Shown piece after piece: positions 1-6,304 of a stretch of DNA of 6,304 bases. The position numbers and the translations under genes are program-made. The stretch comes from Bacteroidales bacterium (GTDB lineage Bacteria; Bacteroidota; Bacteroidia; Bacteroidales; ML635J-15): positions 1 to 6,304 of the forward strand of contig SLSH01000303.1 of NCBI GenBank assembly GCA_007130555.1, given 5' to 3'. Position 1 is the stretch's first letter, and each line of letters opens with the position of its first letter. The notes under the pieces are model-generated. The model was not told where the DNA came from and ran no database searches. It saw only the letters and a program-made list of their open reading frames with translations.

Positions 1-3000
1 CAACCGGCATTTATATCAAATTTTTCAATTTCACGAACAATTATTCCCCATCTGTCATAAATAACCATATAAAAACTATTCGGGTCTATCCCTTGTCCGC
101 AAACTCTGAAACAGTCATTAATTCCGTCTCCGTTTGGAGAGAATGCAGTAGGAGCGTATAGTGTAAATTCATCACGAATATAAATTGTTCTGGTTGCGGT
201 ATCGGTACATCCGAATTCATTTTCAACAATTAATACAGCTTGGTATTCTCCTATATTTTTATAAAAATGCTCGGGACTTGTGAAATTAATTGTAGAATCG
301 CCGTCTCCATAGAACCAGTAAGTATATAATTCTCCTTCGGACAGACTTGTAAATTTTATTTTCGGATTTAAGATACTTGCATATTCAGGTTCCATAATGA
401 AATTTGCAATTGGCTTTGGCCATACTTCAATCATATTTTTTATTGTCAGAGAGTTTTCACAATTATATTGGTCTCTGATAGTGAGTGTAACATCATAAGT
501 TCCCGATTTATCATAAATATGTGAAGGATTTCGGTTTTTGGAATATTTATTATTTCCGAATTGCCATAAATAAGAATCTCCAACTTCACCCGCATTTGTT
601 TGAGTAAAGTGTACTCTTAGGTTTCTGCATCCTTCATATCTATTACTGGTAAAAGATACTACCGGTAAAGGCTGTACATACACCATAACTGAATCTACAG
701 CTTCGGGAGTTTCGCATAAATCACTAACAGTAATAATCAAGTTTGTTGTTTCTTTGGGATAATAAATAAACGGAGCTGATACTATACTGTCATTATTAAT
801 TGTTATTTGATAGGGACCTCCGTTTCCACCTGATATAACCAGTTCAATAATAGTTCCGTCTCCTTCGCATATAGGATTAGTATCAACATTTATCTTTTTA
901 ATATCAATTGGTGGAAAAACAAATACTTTGGCTCTTGACCCGCTTGTAACACATCCTTTTGCATCAGTTACAGTAACATAATAGTCGGTACTCACTTCCG
1001 GACTGACTTTAAATGTATGTTTGTCATATACCGAATCGTCGGTTCCTTCCCAGTGGAATGTGTAGGGAGAAGTTCCTCCCGTTGCCTGACCTATTATTGT
1101 TGCTTCTCCGCCAATACATATTTCGTGATTGCTAAGCGGAGATATTTTTAATTCCTGCGGTGAATTTATTGTTGTTGTTCCGTATATTTTGCAGTTATTA
1201 CTGTCGCTTACAGTTATATTATATGTGCCGGGCAGGGCTACAAGGGGATTTCCTTGTGTATGATTTGACCATATATAATTATACGGAGGAGTACCACCCT
1301 GAACAGTAGCAGCAGCAATTCCATCGGGAGAATCATGACATGTGGCATTACCGGTAGTTAATTGCATTGTTAGTTTTGTGGGTTGATCAATAACAAATAT
1401 TGTATCTGCATAACAACCGATTTTATCGGTAACGGTAAGAGTATATAATCCGTTACATAAATTATATAAATTAGGAGTACCGGATTCCCAGCTATAATTA
1501 AAAGCTTGCAGTCCGCCTATTACAGAAACCGAGGCACTTCCATTACATGACTGATAACACGGGTCATCTTTAGTTGTTAAATTTAATATCATTTCGGGGC
1601 TTACAATAATTTCTATTTCTTTAGTTGGGCTAACACAATTATTTCCGTCAACAACATAGACACTATATGTAACATCTTGATTTGGAGTAATATCAAATGA
1701 TTGCGGACCTTCTGTGAATCCTGAGCCATCTCCGTTATCCCAGTAATATGTATATGGCGGTGTGCCACCCATTTCATAAGCAGAAATATTGATAGTTTGA
1801 TGTTCGCAAATAGATCTGTCGTCTGATGTTGACAATAGTAATGGACTATTTGGTTGTGTAATGACAAATTGTGTGGAAACAGTACATCCGTTATCATCAG
1901 TAACAGTTACCTGATATGTTCCGGCATAGATATTATTATATTCACTTTCCGAATGTCCGTCACTCCATTCGTAAATATATGGCATAGTTCCTCCGGACAC
2001 AATAATTTCTGCATTACCGGCAGGATCACCGTAACAATTAATATTATTATAAGCAGTATCATATACCAGTTCTTCCGGTTCGTCAATGAAGAAAGTCTCA
2101 CTAATTTCACAACCGTTTGCATCTGTTACGGTAACACTATGGGTTCCTGTACAGAGATATGAAATTTCATTTGATGATGATGCCCATGAATAAGTATATC
2201 CGGGAGTGCCGCCTGTAACAATAAATTGGGCTTTACCCTGACAAGACTGGTAACACGGGTCATCTTCCGTTATTAGTTCTCCTTCAAGAATTAGCGGAAC
2301 ATATACATTAGCACAATGAGTTTCTTCCAAAAGTCCTTCTATTACTGTTAAACAAATCATATTATCACCTGAAGTTTCAAATAATATTTCATAAGGTCCT
2401 TCTTCTTCTTCACCGCTAATAATTGTCCCGTCTCCAAAATCCCAGTAAAAATCCCCAAATCCGGCTGTGCTTCCTGTAAAAGTAACAGTAGTGTAGTCCC
2501 CAAAACAAGGAACGGGGGTAGTTTCAAAATCTACAATAAGAATATGATAAAAATTAATTACAATAGTACCGGAAGCTACGCAGTTTGGTGCAAGACTTGT
2601 TTCTGTCCATTGAAATGTATAATATCCGTACTGGTCAACTTCAATATTAATTAACGGAGAAGTCGGGTCATCAATTAATGCATTGCCGGGACCATCAATA
2701 ACTGTCCATACTCCTGTATTATCAGGGTCCATATTTGCGTCCAAACTTGTATTAGTTCCGGCAATATCCAAGTCGGGACCTAAATCAATTACAGGAAGTT
2801 CTACAACAACAACCTCAGTAGATAGAACTATTTCATCACAAGGATATGTAACTGTTACGCTGTATGTTGAGGTTTGATTTGGAGTAACCTGAATATTATT
2901 TGTGTTTGTATCTCCTGTACTCCACTCCACACTAACCAAAGAATCATCCTGAGAGTTTAATGTCAATTCCAGATCGGCAGTTTCTCCGATACATATAGGT

Positions 3001-4577
3001 CCGTTGTTTATAAGTTCCGGCTCTATATCGAAAAGAGGTTCTATTGTTATTATATATTCCATTCCGTCTTCATCACAAGGACAACCGGGGTCTGTATATA
3101 AAATAATTGTTTCGGTACCTGTATTCCCTGTAATCAGAGCATCAAAAGCAATAGTAACGGAATATTCATAAGCAGGAATTACTACTTCGGTAGGAATTGC
3201 TGTATAGTCAGTTCCCATTACGGCTGTTCCTCCGATATCTATTGTAATAGTAAGGGGTTGAGTAATATCAACATTGTCAGTTCTTGTAAATACTATATAA
3301 TGGGTACATCCCTGTATAACAGATGAAACACCTCCTAAAGCATTATAACCGTCAATTTCATAAATTTCTCCTGCCGTAAAACTGCCTGCTTCAAGAAATA
3401 CTGCAGAGTCCCACGAACCGTCCTGAACATCTGCAATAGCAAGTTTCATTTGATATATTTCACATGCCGTAACGTCTGCTATTGCAGTTAAAGTAACTGT
3501 CATGCCATCATATCTGATATACGGATTACCGGATTCATTTGCAACAAAATATTCACAATTCATACATGGTCCTGTATTAGAGTTTCCATTATTTACAGTA
3601 TTTATAGAAACAGCTGTGGTTGTTCCCGGTAATAATGCGATATTATCTTTATCATAATTTTCAGGTCCTCCTGAAATTAAAAATGCAAAAACATCATTAA
3701 AAGATGAAGTTGCAAATGTGTGGTATTCATCACTTGCAAAAACATAATTAAAAGAAAGTTCATCACTTGCAGGCATAAAATCAAATTCCAGAACTGCCGC
3801 ATCATAAGTATTTGCATTTACTATTGCAGCCAGATCATCATCTCCAGGTTGGTATAAATTAGTACTTGCATTTCCTGTATTTGGTCCGGCGGCATCAGTA
3901 ACTCTTCCTGTTGACAATATTACGCCTTCTTCGAAATCCAGGGGAGGAGTTGCATTCCAAAAATATCCGATAGCATCTGCATGCCCTGTATATTGAACAT
4001 TATAAGCCTCTACGCAACCTGCCAGTAAAACATCATAAACTAATTCTTCCGGAGTATAATCAGTTGTGCTAATACTGATAACTTTAGAATCTGTTCCTAA
4101 CGGCTCGGATATTATGCAAAGTTCGAATTCTCCTGAAGACGGCTCTCCGAGTATCCAAAATCTCGCTAATACAACTTCTTCTGCTAAATTGTCAAAATTA
4201 TATATATTAAAATCTGCCTGAAAGTCTTTAAATGCTTTATGTTTTATTAAAATATAATTCCCTTCATTATCTTCTATATAAAAAGCTATTATGAATAATG
4301 TTTCTTTGGGGAACGAAAATTTTATTGTGGCTTCTCCTGTTTCAGGAACCTGAAAGCTAAAATATGAACTTGCGCCGGGGTACATTCTGTTTATGTTATC
4401 ATCCAGAGGAAAATCATTGCCTATTGAATGGTCATAAAAAAATAATTCATAATCAGCATCCTGACTAATCTCTATTATTGTCGGATTCAGATAATCATTG
4501 CTAATATCGGTTTGTGAGAAAATACCTGATATGCAAAAAATTATACATGCTACAATTAAAAGAATTTTTTTATTCAT
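1..4577 (-). CDS. Giant secreted multidomain T9SS substrate / adhesin-like protein (choice-of-anchor L, SprB repeats, PKD, CHU_C), 3' end cut by window
   Basis: This frame has no stop for 1525 codons and leaves the window at base 1, so the C-terminus is missing. Residues 1-21 form a Sec signal peptide. Residues 172-400 are a choice-of-anchor L domain, 424-514 Calx-beta-like with GTDYT at 455-459, about 517-594 Ig-like with WSTGD at 552, 596-680 PKD-like, and 683-765 PKD with WDFGDGT at 712-718. Residues 770-1222 hold two blocks of SprB, SprB and Ig/PKD-like domains. Residues 1222-1304 are another Ig-like segment, 1305-1470 two PKD domains, and CHU_C begins near 1476 with SPNGDG at 1480-1485. 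Known CHU_C proteins are exported by the Type IX system, so I infer a surface-exposed or released adhesin-like protein; its ligand is unknown. An in-frame ATG seven codons upstream (4598) is an alternative start. I prefer 4577 because it gives a canonical signal peptide. No Shine-Dalgarno sequence is present, as is usual in Bacteroidota. Confidence 0.93.
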   Translation of the reverse strand, partial: MNKKILLIVACIIFCISGIFSQTDISNDYLNPTIIEISQDADYELFFYDHSIGNDFPLDDNINRMYPGASSYFSFQVPETGEATIKFSFPKETLFIIAFYIEDNEGNYILIKHKAFKDFQADFNIYNFDNLAEEVVLARFWILGEPSSGEFELCIISEPLGTDSKVISISTTDYTPEELVYDVLLAGCVEAYNVQYTGHADAIGYFWNATPPLDFEEGVILSTGRVTDAAGPNTGNASTNLYQPGDDDLAAIVNANTYDAAVLEFDFMPASDELSFNYVFASDEYHTFATSSFNDVFAFLISGGPENYDKDNIALLPGTTTAVSINTVNNGNSNTGPCMNCEYFVANESGNPYIRYDGMTVTLTAIADVTACEIYQMKLAIADVQDGSWDSAVFLEAGSFTAGEIYEIDGYNALGGVSSVIQGCTHYIVFTRTDNVDITQPLTITIDIGGTAVMGTDYTAIPTEVVIPAYEYSVTIAFDALITGNTGTETIILYTDPGCPCDEDGMEYIITIEPLFDIEPELINNGPICIGETADLELTLNSQDDSLVSVEWSTGDTNTNNIQVTPNQTSTYSVTVTYPCDEIVLSTEVVVVELPVIDLGPDLDIAGTNTSLDANMDPDNTGVWTVIDGPGNALIDDPTSPLINIEVDQYGYYTFQWTETSLAPNCVASGTIVINFYHILIVDFETTPVPCFGDYTTVTFTGSTAGFGDFYWDFGDGTIISGEEEEGPYEILFETSGDNMICLTVIEGLLEETHCANVYVPLILEGELITEDDPCYQSCQGKAQFIVTGGTPGYTYSWASSSNEISYLCTGTHSVTVTDANGCEISETFFIDEPEELVYDTAYNNINCYGDPAGNAEIIVSGGTMPYIYEWSDGHSESEYNNIYAGTYQVTVTDDNGCTVSTQFVITQPNSPLLLSTSDDRSICEHQTINISAYEMGGTPPYTYYWDNGDGSGFTEGPQSFDITPNQDVTYSVYVVDGNNCVSPTKEIEIIVSPEMILNLTTKDDPCYQSCNGSASVSVIGGLQAFNYSWESGTPNLYNLCNGLYTLTVTDKIGCYADTIFVIDQPTKLTMQLTTGNATCHDSPDGIAAATVQGGTPPYNYIWSNHTQGNPLVALPGTYNITVSDSNNCKIYGTTTINSPQELKISPLSNHEICIGGEATIIGQATGGTSPYTFHWEGTDDSVYDKHTFKVSPEVSTDYYVTVTDAKGCVTSGSRAKVFVFPPIDIKKINVDTNPICEGDGTIIELVISGGNGGPYQITINNDSIVSAPFIYYPKETTNLIITVSDLCETPEAVDSVMVYVQPLPVVSFTSNRYEGCRNLRVHFTQTNAGEVGDSYLWQFGNNKYSKNRNPSHIYDKSGTYDVTLTIRDQYNCENSLTIKNMIEVWPKPIANFIMEPEYASILNPKIKFTSLSEGELYTYWFYGDGDSTINFTSPEHFYKNIGEYQAVLIVENEFGCTDTATRTIYIRDEFTLYAPTAFSPNGDGINDCFRVCGQGIDPNSFYMVIYDRWGIIVREIEKFDINAG
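3..152 (-). other. CHU_C / gliding motility-associated C-terminal domain, truncated by window edge
   Basis: Residues 1476-1525 contain APTAFSPNGDGINDCF, then FYMVIYDRWGIIVREIEKFD and INAG. This matches the start of the family known as the gliding motility-associated C-terminal domain, whose usual form is FxPNGDGxND, then IxNRWGxxVFE, then GWDG. The expected GWDG and the closing PxGxYxYxI strand would fall just beyond base 1. In the family this domain is the sorting signal for Type IX secretion. Two cysteines near GINDCFRVC are an uncommon detail. Confidence 0.9.
168..665 (-). other. Two C-terminal PKD domains (residues about 1305-1470)
   Basis: The first (about 1305-1385) has LWQFGNN in place of the WDFGDG core, then NPSHIYDKSGTYDVTLTIRD, a near-perfect PKD end motif. 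The second (about 1386-1470) has WFYGDGDS, then SPEHFYKNIGEYQAVLIVEN and FGCTDT. Both precede the CHU_C domain without a long linker, which is the usual order in T9SS-exported proteins. The core motifs are diverged, so domain borders are approximate. Confidence 0.75.
912..2270 (-). repeat. Internal tandem duplication: two copies of a SprB-SprB-Ig/PKD-like block (residues 770-1222)
   Basis: Block 1 is about 1575-2270 (residues 770-1001) and block 2 about 912-1574 (residues 1002-1222). Each opens with a SprB repeat carrying DDPCYQSC, has a second SprB repeat, and closes with an Ig/PKD-like domain. Matching cysteines are C775/C1007, C779/C1011, C809/C1041, C823/C1055 and C848/C1080 (all 232 residues apart), C898/C1129 (231), C924/C1154 (230) and C981/C1209 (228). 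At the DNA level the 16 bases taacacgggtcatctt occur at 2251-2266 and 1555-1570, exactly 696 bases apart. SprB repeats are named for the SprB surface adhesin of gliding Bacteroidota. They show the pattern GG(T)xPYxYxW, then GTYxVTVTDxxGC. Confidence 0.85.
2283..2531 (-). other. PKD domain (residues about 683-765)
   Basis: The domain begins with VDFETTPVPCFGD and has the PKD signature WDFGDGT at residues 712-718, followed by strands ending in DNMICLTVIEG. An acidic loop, GEEEEG, replaces the more common SxxxNPxHxY stretch. It lies directly before the SprB-repeat region and probably acts as a rigid beta-sandwich spacer. Confidence 0.75.
3036..3308 (-). other. Calx-beta-like domain (residues about 424-514)
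   Basis: The order of motifs fits a Calx-beta fold: a strand (THYIVFTRT), the turn phrase GTAVMGTDYTAIPTEVVIPA, and the later strand TGTETIILYTD. The usual family pattern is GTAxxGTDYTxxxxxVxIPAG followed by GTET. The final loop holds a CPC pair (C499 and C501), which is not part of the usual pattern. Calx-beta domains in bacterial surface proteins are often calcium-binding. I infer this only from the pattern and cannot confirm the metal ligands. Confidence 0.65.
3378..4064 (-). other. Choice-of-anchor L domain (residues about 172-400)
   Basis: The segment opens with TTDYTPEELVYDVLLAGC. It then shows the family's typical phrases in order: GVILSTGRVTDAAGPN, AAVLEFDFMPASDELSF, NYVFASDEY, SFNDVFAFLISG, NIALLPGTTTAVSINTVN, then MKLAIADVQDGSWDSAVFLE and AGSF. 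From family knowledge, this domain sits near the N-terminus of secreted proteins whose C-terminal sorting or anchoring signal varies. Here that signal is CHU_C. The domain's biochemical function is not established. Confidence 0.88.
4515..4577 (-). other. Sec signal peptide of the giant protein
   Basis: Residues 1-21 begin MNKK, continue as a hydrophobic stretch rich in Ile, Leu, Val and Phe, and end SGIFS before Q22. Cleavage by signal peptidase I between S21 and Q22 is likely; an FS/Q junction is common in Bacteroidota exported proteins. The two cysteines at 11 and 15 lie inside the hydrophobic core and are not in a lipobox, so lipoprotein anchoring is unlikely. Confidence 0.85.
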
Positions 4578-4603
4578 ATATTTATACACTTTTAACATGT
4601 TTA

Positions 4604-4611
4604 CAATATTA
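4604..4611 (-). promoter_or_regulatory. Weak -7-like box upstream of the giant secreted protein
   Basis: On the minus strand this reads TAATATTG, one mismatch from the Bacteroidota -7 consensus TAnnTTTG, and it lies 26 bases before the preferred ATG at 4577. No TTG at the -33 position is visible. If it is real, transcription would start at or past the alternative ATG at 4598, which would favour the start at 4577. The 126-base gap around it (4578-4703) is nearly all A and T. It contains no GC-rich hairpin followed by a T run, so read-through from the upstream gene is equally possible. Confidence 0.25.
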
Positions 4612-4703
4612 TTATAATTTTTGTATTATAAAAACGATTAATATTCTGCTTAGTTGCCTGTTATTATTAATTAAATTTATTATTAGAATATTCATGATTT
4701 TAC

Positions 4704-6242
4704 TTATTTTTCTTCATGATAATCTTTTTCGGTATTTACTTCCCAGATATTTGATTTGTCTTTTCTGTTTTCAATAATATTTTGAACAGCTGTAATTGCG
4801 GTTAGCATTGAATGGTCCATATTATTATATCTGTGCATACCGCTACGTCCTATTAGAAAAAGATTATCAATTTTATCGAGATATTCTCTTATCACATCAA
4901 AATTTTCGTAAGCTCCGAAATAAACAGGATATGTATCCTCCATTTTTATCAGAGTTGAATCTAAAACATATTCTTTTTTAATGATATCAATTTTTTCCAG
5001 TTCGGATATTACCATTTTTTTAAATTCATCTTCTTCCATTTCCCATAATTCATCACCAACATTGCAAAAATACTCGACACTTAACCAGACTTTATTTTCA
5101 TCTGCAACCATAAAAGGGCTGAAATTATTAAATATCAGAATTCTTCCCATTTTTACGTCTCGTTCCTGCATATAAATCCAGTTGTCAGGGATAAGTTGAT
5201 TGATAGTATTTATTTTGGTTTTGTTTTTTATTGATAATTCTTTCAATAATAATCCTACGGTAATAAAGTCGCGGTGTAAAAGATTTTGTGATATTTGAGA
5301 AACATTTTCGGGTGTCTTTTCCATTGAGTTTACAAGTTTTTTAACACTTGTTGTACTGAAGACATAGTCAATATCGTCAATTTTAATATTTTCATTGTTT
5401 TGCGTATCATAATATCCGACACAAAATTTTCCGGTATCATTGATTGACAACGAGTTAAATTCGCACATTTTTTTTACTTCTCCTCCTTTATCAACAATTA
5501 TATCTGCCATTGTTTCCCATATTTGTCCTGCACCGTATTTAGGATACAAAAACCAATCTATCAGGCTAGTTTCTTTATTTTTTTGTGCAATATCTTTCTT
5601 TTTTTTCGAAAAAACAGTTTTAAAAAAGTGCGTAATTACTTTAGTTACGGATAACCCTTTGACCCGTTGAGCACCCCATTCTGCAGATAATTCGGAGCAA
5701 GTTCTTCCCCACACTTTTTCGGTATAGTCTTTAAAAAAAGTTTTATATAGAACTTTTCCAAATCTGTTAATAAAAAAATCTTCAAGAGTTTTTTCGTTTT
5801 TAACAGGAAATAGTCTGTATTTTAAATAACTGAAACCGATTTTTATTATTCTTAATAATCCTAAATTTTTCAATGTATTTGCATTAAGACTAACGGGATA
5901 ATCAAAAAATTTTCTTAGATAAAAAATTCTTGTCAGTCTGTCTCTTTGTAAAAATACTTTATCCTTATCTAACTCCCATCTTTTGTTTTTCGGATAATTA
6001 TCAGGAGGTTCAACTACTTCGAGAATATTTTGCCAATATTCCATAATTGTATCCGATTTTGAAAAAAACCGGTGAGGTCCTATGTCCATTCTATTACCTT
6101 TATAATTAACAGTTTTTGAAATTCCTCCGATATGCTCGGTCTTTTCAAGAATAATTGGCTTTATCTCAGTTTTTTTCAGCAATTCCAATGCTGCCGTTAA
6201 TCCCGCAGGACCTGCTCCTATTATTAATGCGGTTTTTTTCAT
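4704..6242 (-). CDS. FAD-dependent oxidoreductase, amine oxidase / protoporphyrinogen oxidase-like fold, related to UDP-galactopyranose mutase-like proteins
   Basis: This complete 512-residue protein starts MKKTALIIGAGPAGL, the Rossmann FAD-binding fingerprint (G9, G11, G14). E33 follows at the end of the second strand, where the ribose of the adenine half of FAD is normally bound. HIGGIS (37-42) and MDIGPHRFF (52-60) are the next conserved FAD contacts. The middle carries DYTEKVWGRTCSELSAEWGA and QRVKG (172-196), typical of this subfamily. The C-terminal FAD motif is GRSGMHRYNNMDHS (465-478). There is no signal peptide, so it is probably cytoplasmic. Relatives annotated as HemY-like or NAD(P)/FAD-dependent oxidoreductases often sit in surface polysaccharide gene clusters. 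A true haem-pathway PPO or a true galactopyranose mutase cannot be concluded from motifs alone, and the substrate is unknown. Length is normal for the family and the frame is intact. The start is supported by the position of the FAD motif. Confidence 0.92.
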   Translation of the reverse strand: MKKTALIIGAGPAGLTAALELLKKTEIKPIILEKTEHIGGISKTVNYKGNRMDIGPHRFFSKSDTIMEYWQNILEVVEPPDNYPKNKRWELDKDKVFLQRDRLTRIFYLRKFFDYPVSLNANTLKNLGLLRIIKIGFSYLKYRLFPVKNEKTLEDFFINRFGKVLYKTFFKDYTEKVWGRTCSELSAEWGAQRVKGLSVTKVITHFFKTVFSKKKKDIAQKNKETSLIDWFLYPKYGAGQIWETMADIIVDKGGEVKKMCEFNSLSINDTGKFCVGYYDTQNNENIKIDDIDYVFSTTSVKKLVNSMEKTPENVSQISQNLLHRDFITVGLLLKELSIKNKTKINTINQLIPDNWIYMQERDVKMGRILIFNNFSPFMVADENKVWLSVEYFCNVGDELWEMEEDEFKKMVISELEKIDIIKKEYVLDSTLIKMEDTYPVYFGAYENFDVIREYLDKIDNLFLIGRSGMHRYNNMDHSMLTAITAVQNIIENRKDKSNIWEVNTEKDYHEEK

Positions 6243-6272
6243 ATAAAAAAACGAATTCTCATTTTAATTTTA

Positions 6273-6280
6273 CAAAAATA
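6273..6280 (-). promoter_or_regulatory. Bacteroidota-type -7 promoter box for the flavoprotein gene
   Basis: On the minus strand this reads TATTTTTG, an exact match to the TAnnTTTG -7 element used by the primary sigma factor of Bacteroidota. It lies 30 bases before the ATG at 6242, leaving room for a short leader. A -33 TTG is not visible in the 24 bases available upstream before the window ends, so the call rests on one element in AT-rich DNA. The leader shows no Shine-Dalgarno sequence. Confidence 0.45.
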
Positions 6281-6304
6281 AGATAGTTTTTAAAATTATT
6301 ATTA

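Noticed and set aside
1613..2122. Two minus-strand open frames (1613-1897 and 1907-2122) in another frame
   Set aside because: Both overlap the continuous 1525-codon frame that carries recognisable SprB and Ig-like motifs. They are out-of-frame shadows.
1854..2162. Plus-strand open frame of 102 codons inside the giant protein gene
   Set aside because: It lies wholly antisense to the SprB-repeat region, whose minus-strand reading shows clear domain motifs. Its translation shows no recognisable family.
2683..2877. Plus-strand open frame of 64 codons rich in Ser, Thr and Val
   Set aside because: The composition is what antisense reading of a Thr/Gly/Asn-rich beta domain gives, and it overlaps the PKD-like region of the real gene.
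4514..4577. Possible lipoprotein signal because of cysteines at residues 11 and 15
   Set aside because: Neither cysteine is preceded by a lipobox, and both fall within the hydrophobic core. Cleavage after FS before Q22 is more plausible.
4661..4703. Possible terminator after the flavoprotein gene
   Set aside because: The stretch holds TTATTATTA-type direct repeats and a short GAATATTC palindrome, but no stable GC-containing stem followed by a T run.
4514..4777. Plus-strand open frame of 87 codons encoding a very hydrophobic Leu/Ile/Tyr-rich peptide across the intergenic gap
   Set aside because: It overlaps the start of one real gene and the end of the other in antisense. The hydrophobicity follows from T-rich DNA. 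There is no family resemblance or ribosome-binding signal.
5599..5606. Run of eight T (A in the coding strand) in the flavoprotein gene as a phase-variation site
   Set aside because: It encodes part of a lysine cluster in an intact frame, and similar runs are common in such AT-rich DNA. Nothing suggests switching.
4796..5670. Three plus-strand open frames (4796-4981, 4981-5175, 5440-5670) inside the flavoprotein gene
   Set aside because: All are antisense to a complete, motif-bearing 512-residue protein and have no recognisable content.

Overview
The window most likely comes from a member of the Bacteroidota, possibly a marine, sediment or gut Bacteroidales-type or uncultured lineage. It is AT-rich throughout. 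The large gene has the hallmark architecture of a Type IX secretion substrate: a Sec signal peptide, a choice-of-anchor L domain, Calx-beta-, PKD- and SprB-type repeats, and a gliding-motility-associated C-terminal (CHU_C) domain. A TAnnTTTG -7 box and the absence of Shine-Dalgarno sequences also fit this phylum. The species cannot be named from the sequence.

There are two genes, both on the minus strand, so they read from right to left. From the right edge, 62 bases of upstream DNA with a good -7 box lead into a complete 512-residue FAD-dependent amine-oxidase-fold protein (4704-6242). A 126-base, very AT-rich gap follows, with no convincing terminator. Then comes a giant secreted multidomain protein that starts at 4577 and stays open to base 1, giving 1525 visible residues. 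It is cut by the window edge inside its last recognisable domain, probably a few dozen residues before its natural end.

Read from its N-terminus, the giant protein consists of: signal peptide; a beta-rich segment of unknown family; choice-of-anchor L domain; Calx-beta-like domain; Ig-like domain; PKD-like domain; PKD domain; two copies in tandem of a block made of SprB repeat, SprB repeat and Ig/PKD-like domain; a further Ig-like segment; two PKD domains; and the start of CHU_C. The two blocks keep their cysteines in register at about 230 residues (696 bases for most landmarks), which points to an internal tandem duplication.

The giant protein is probably exported across the outer membrane and displayed or released as an adhesin-like surface protein. 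The flavoprotein is a cytoplasmic enzyme of a family often found with surface polysaccharide genes, and its substrate is unknown. The shared orientation is compatible with co-transcription, but nothing in the sequence proves a functional link. No RNA genes, insertion sequences, CRISPR arrays or attachment sites were seen.
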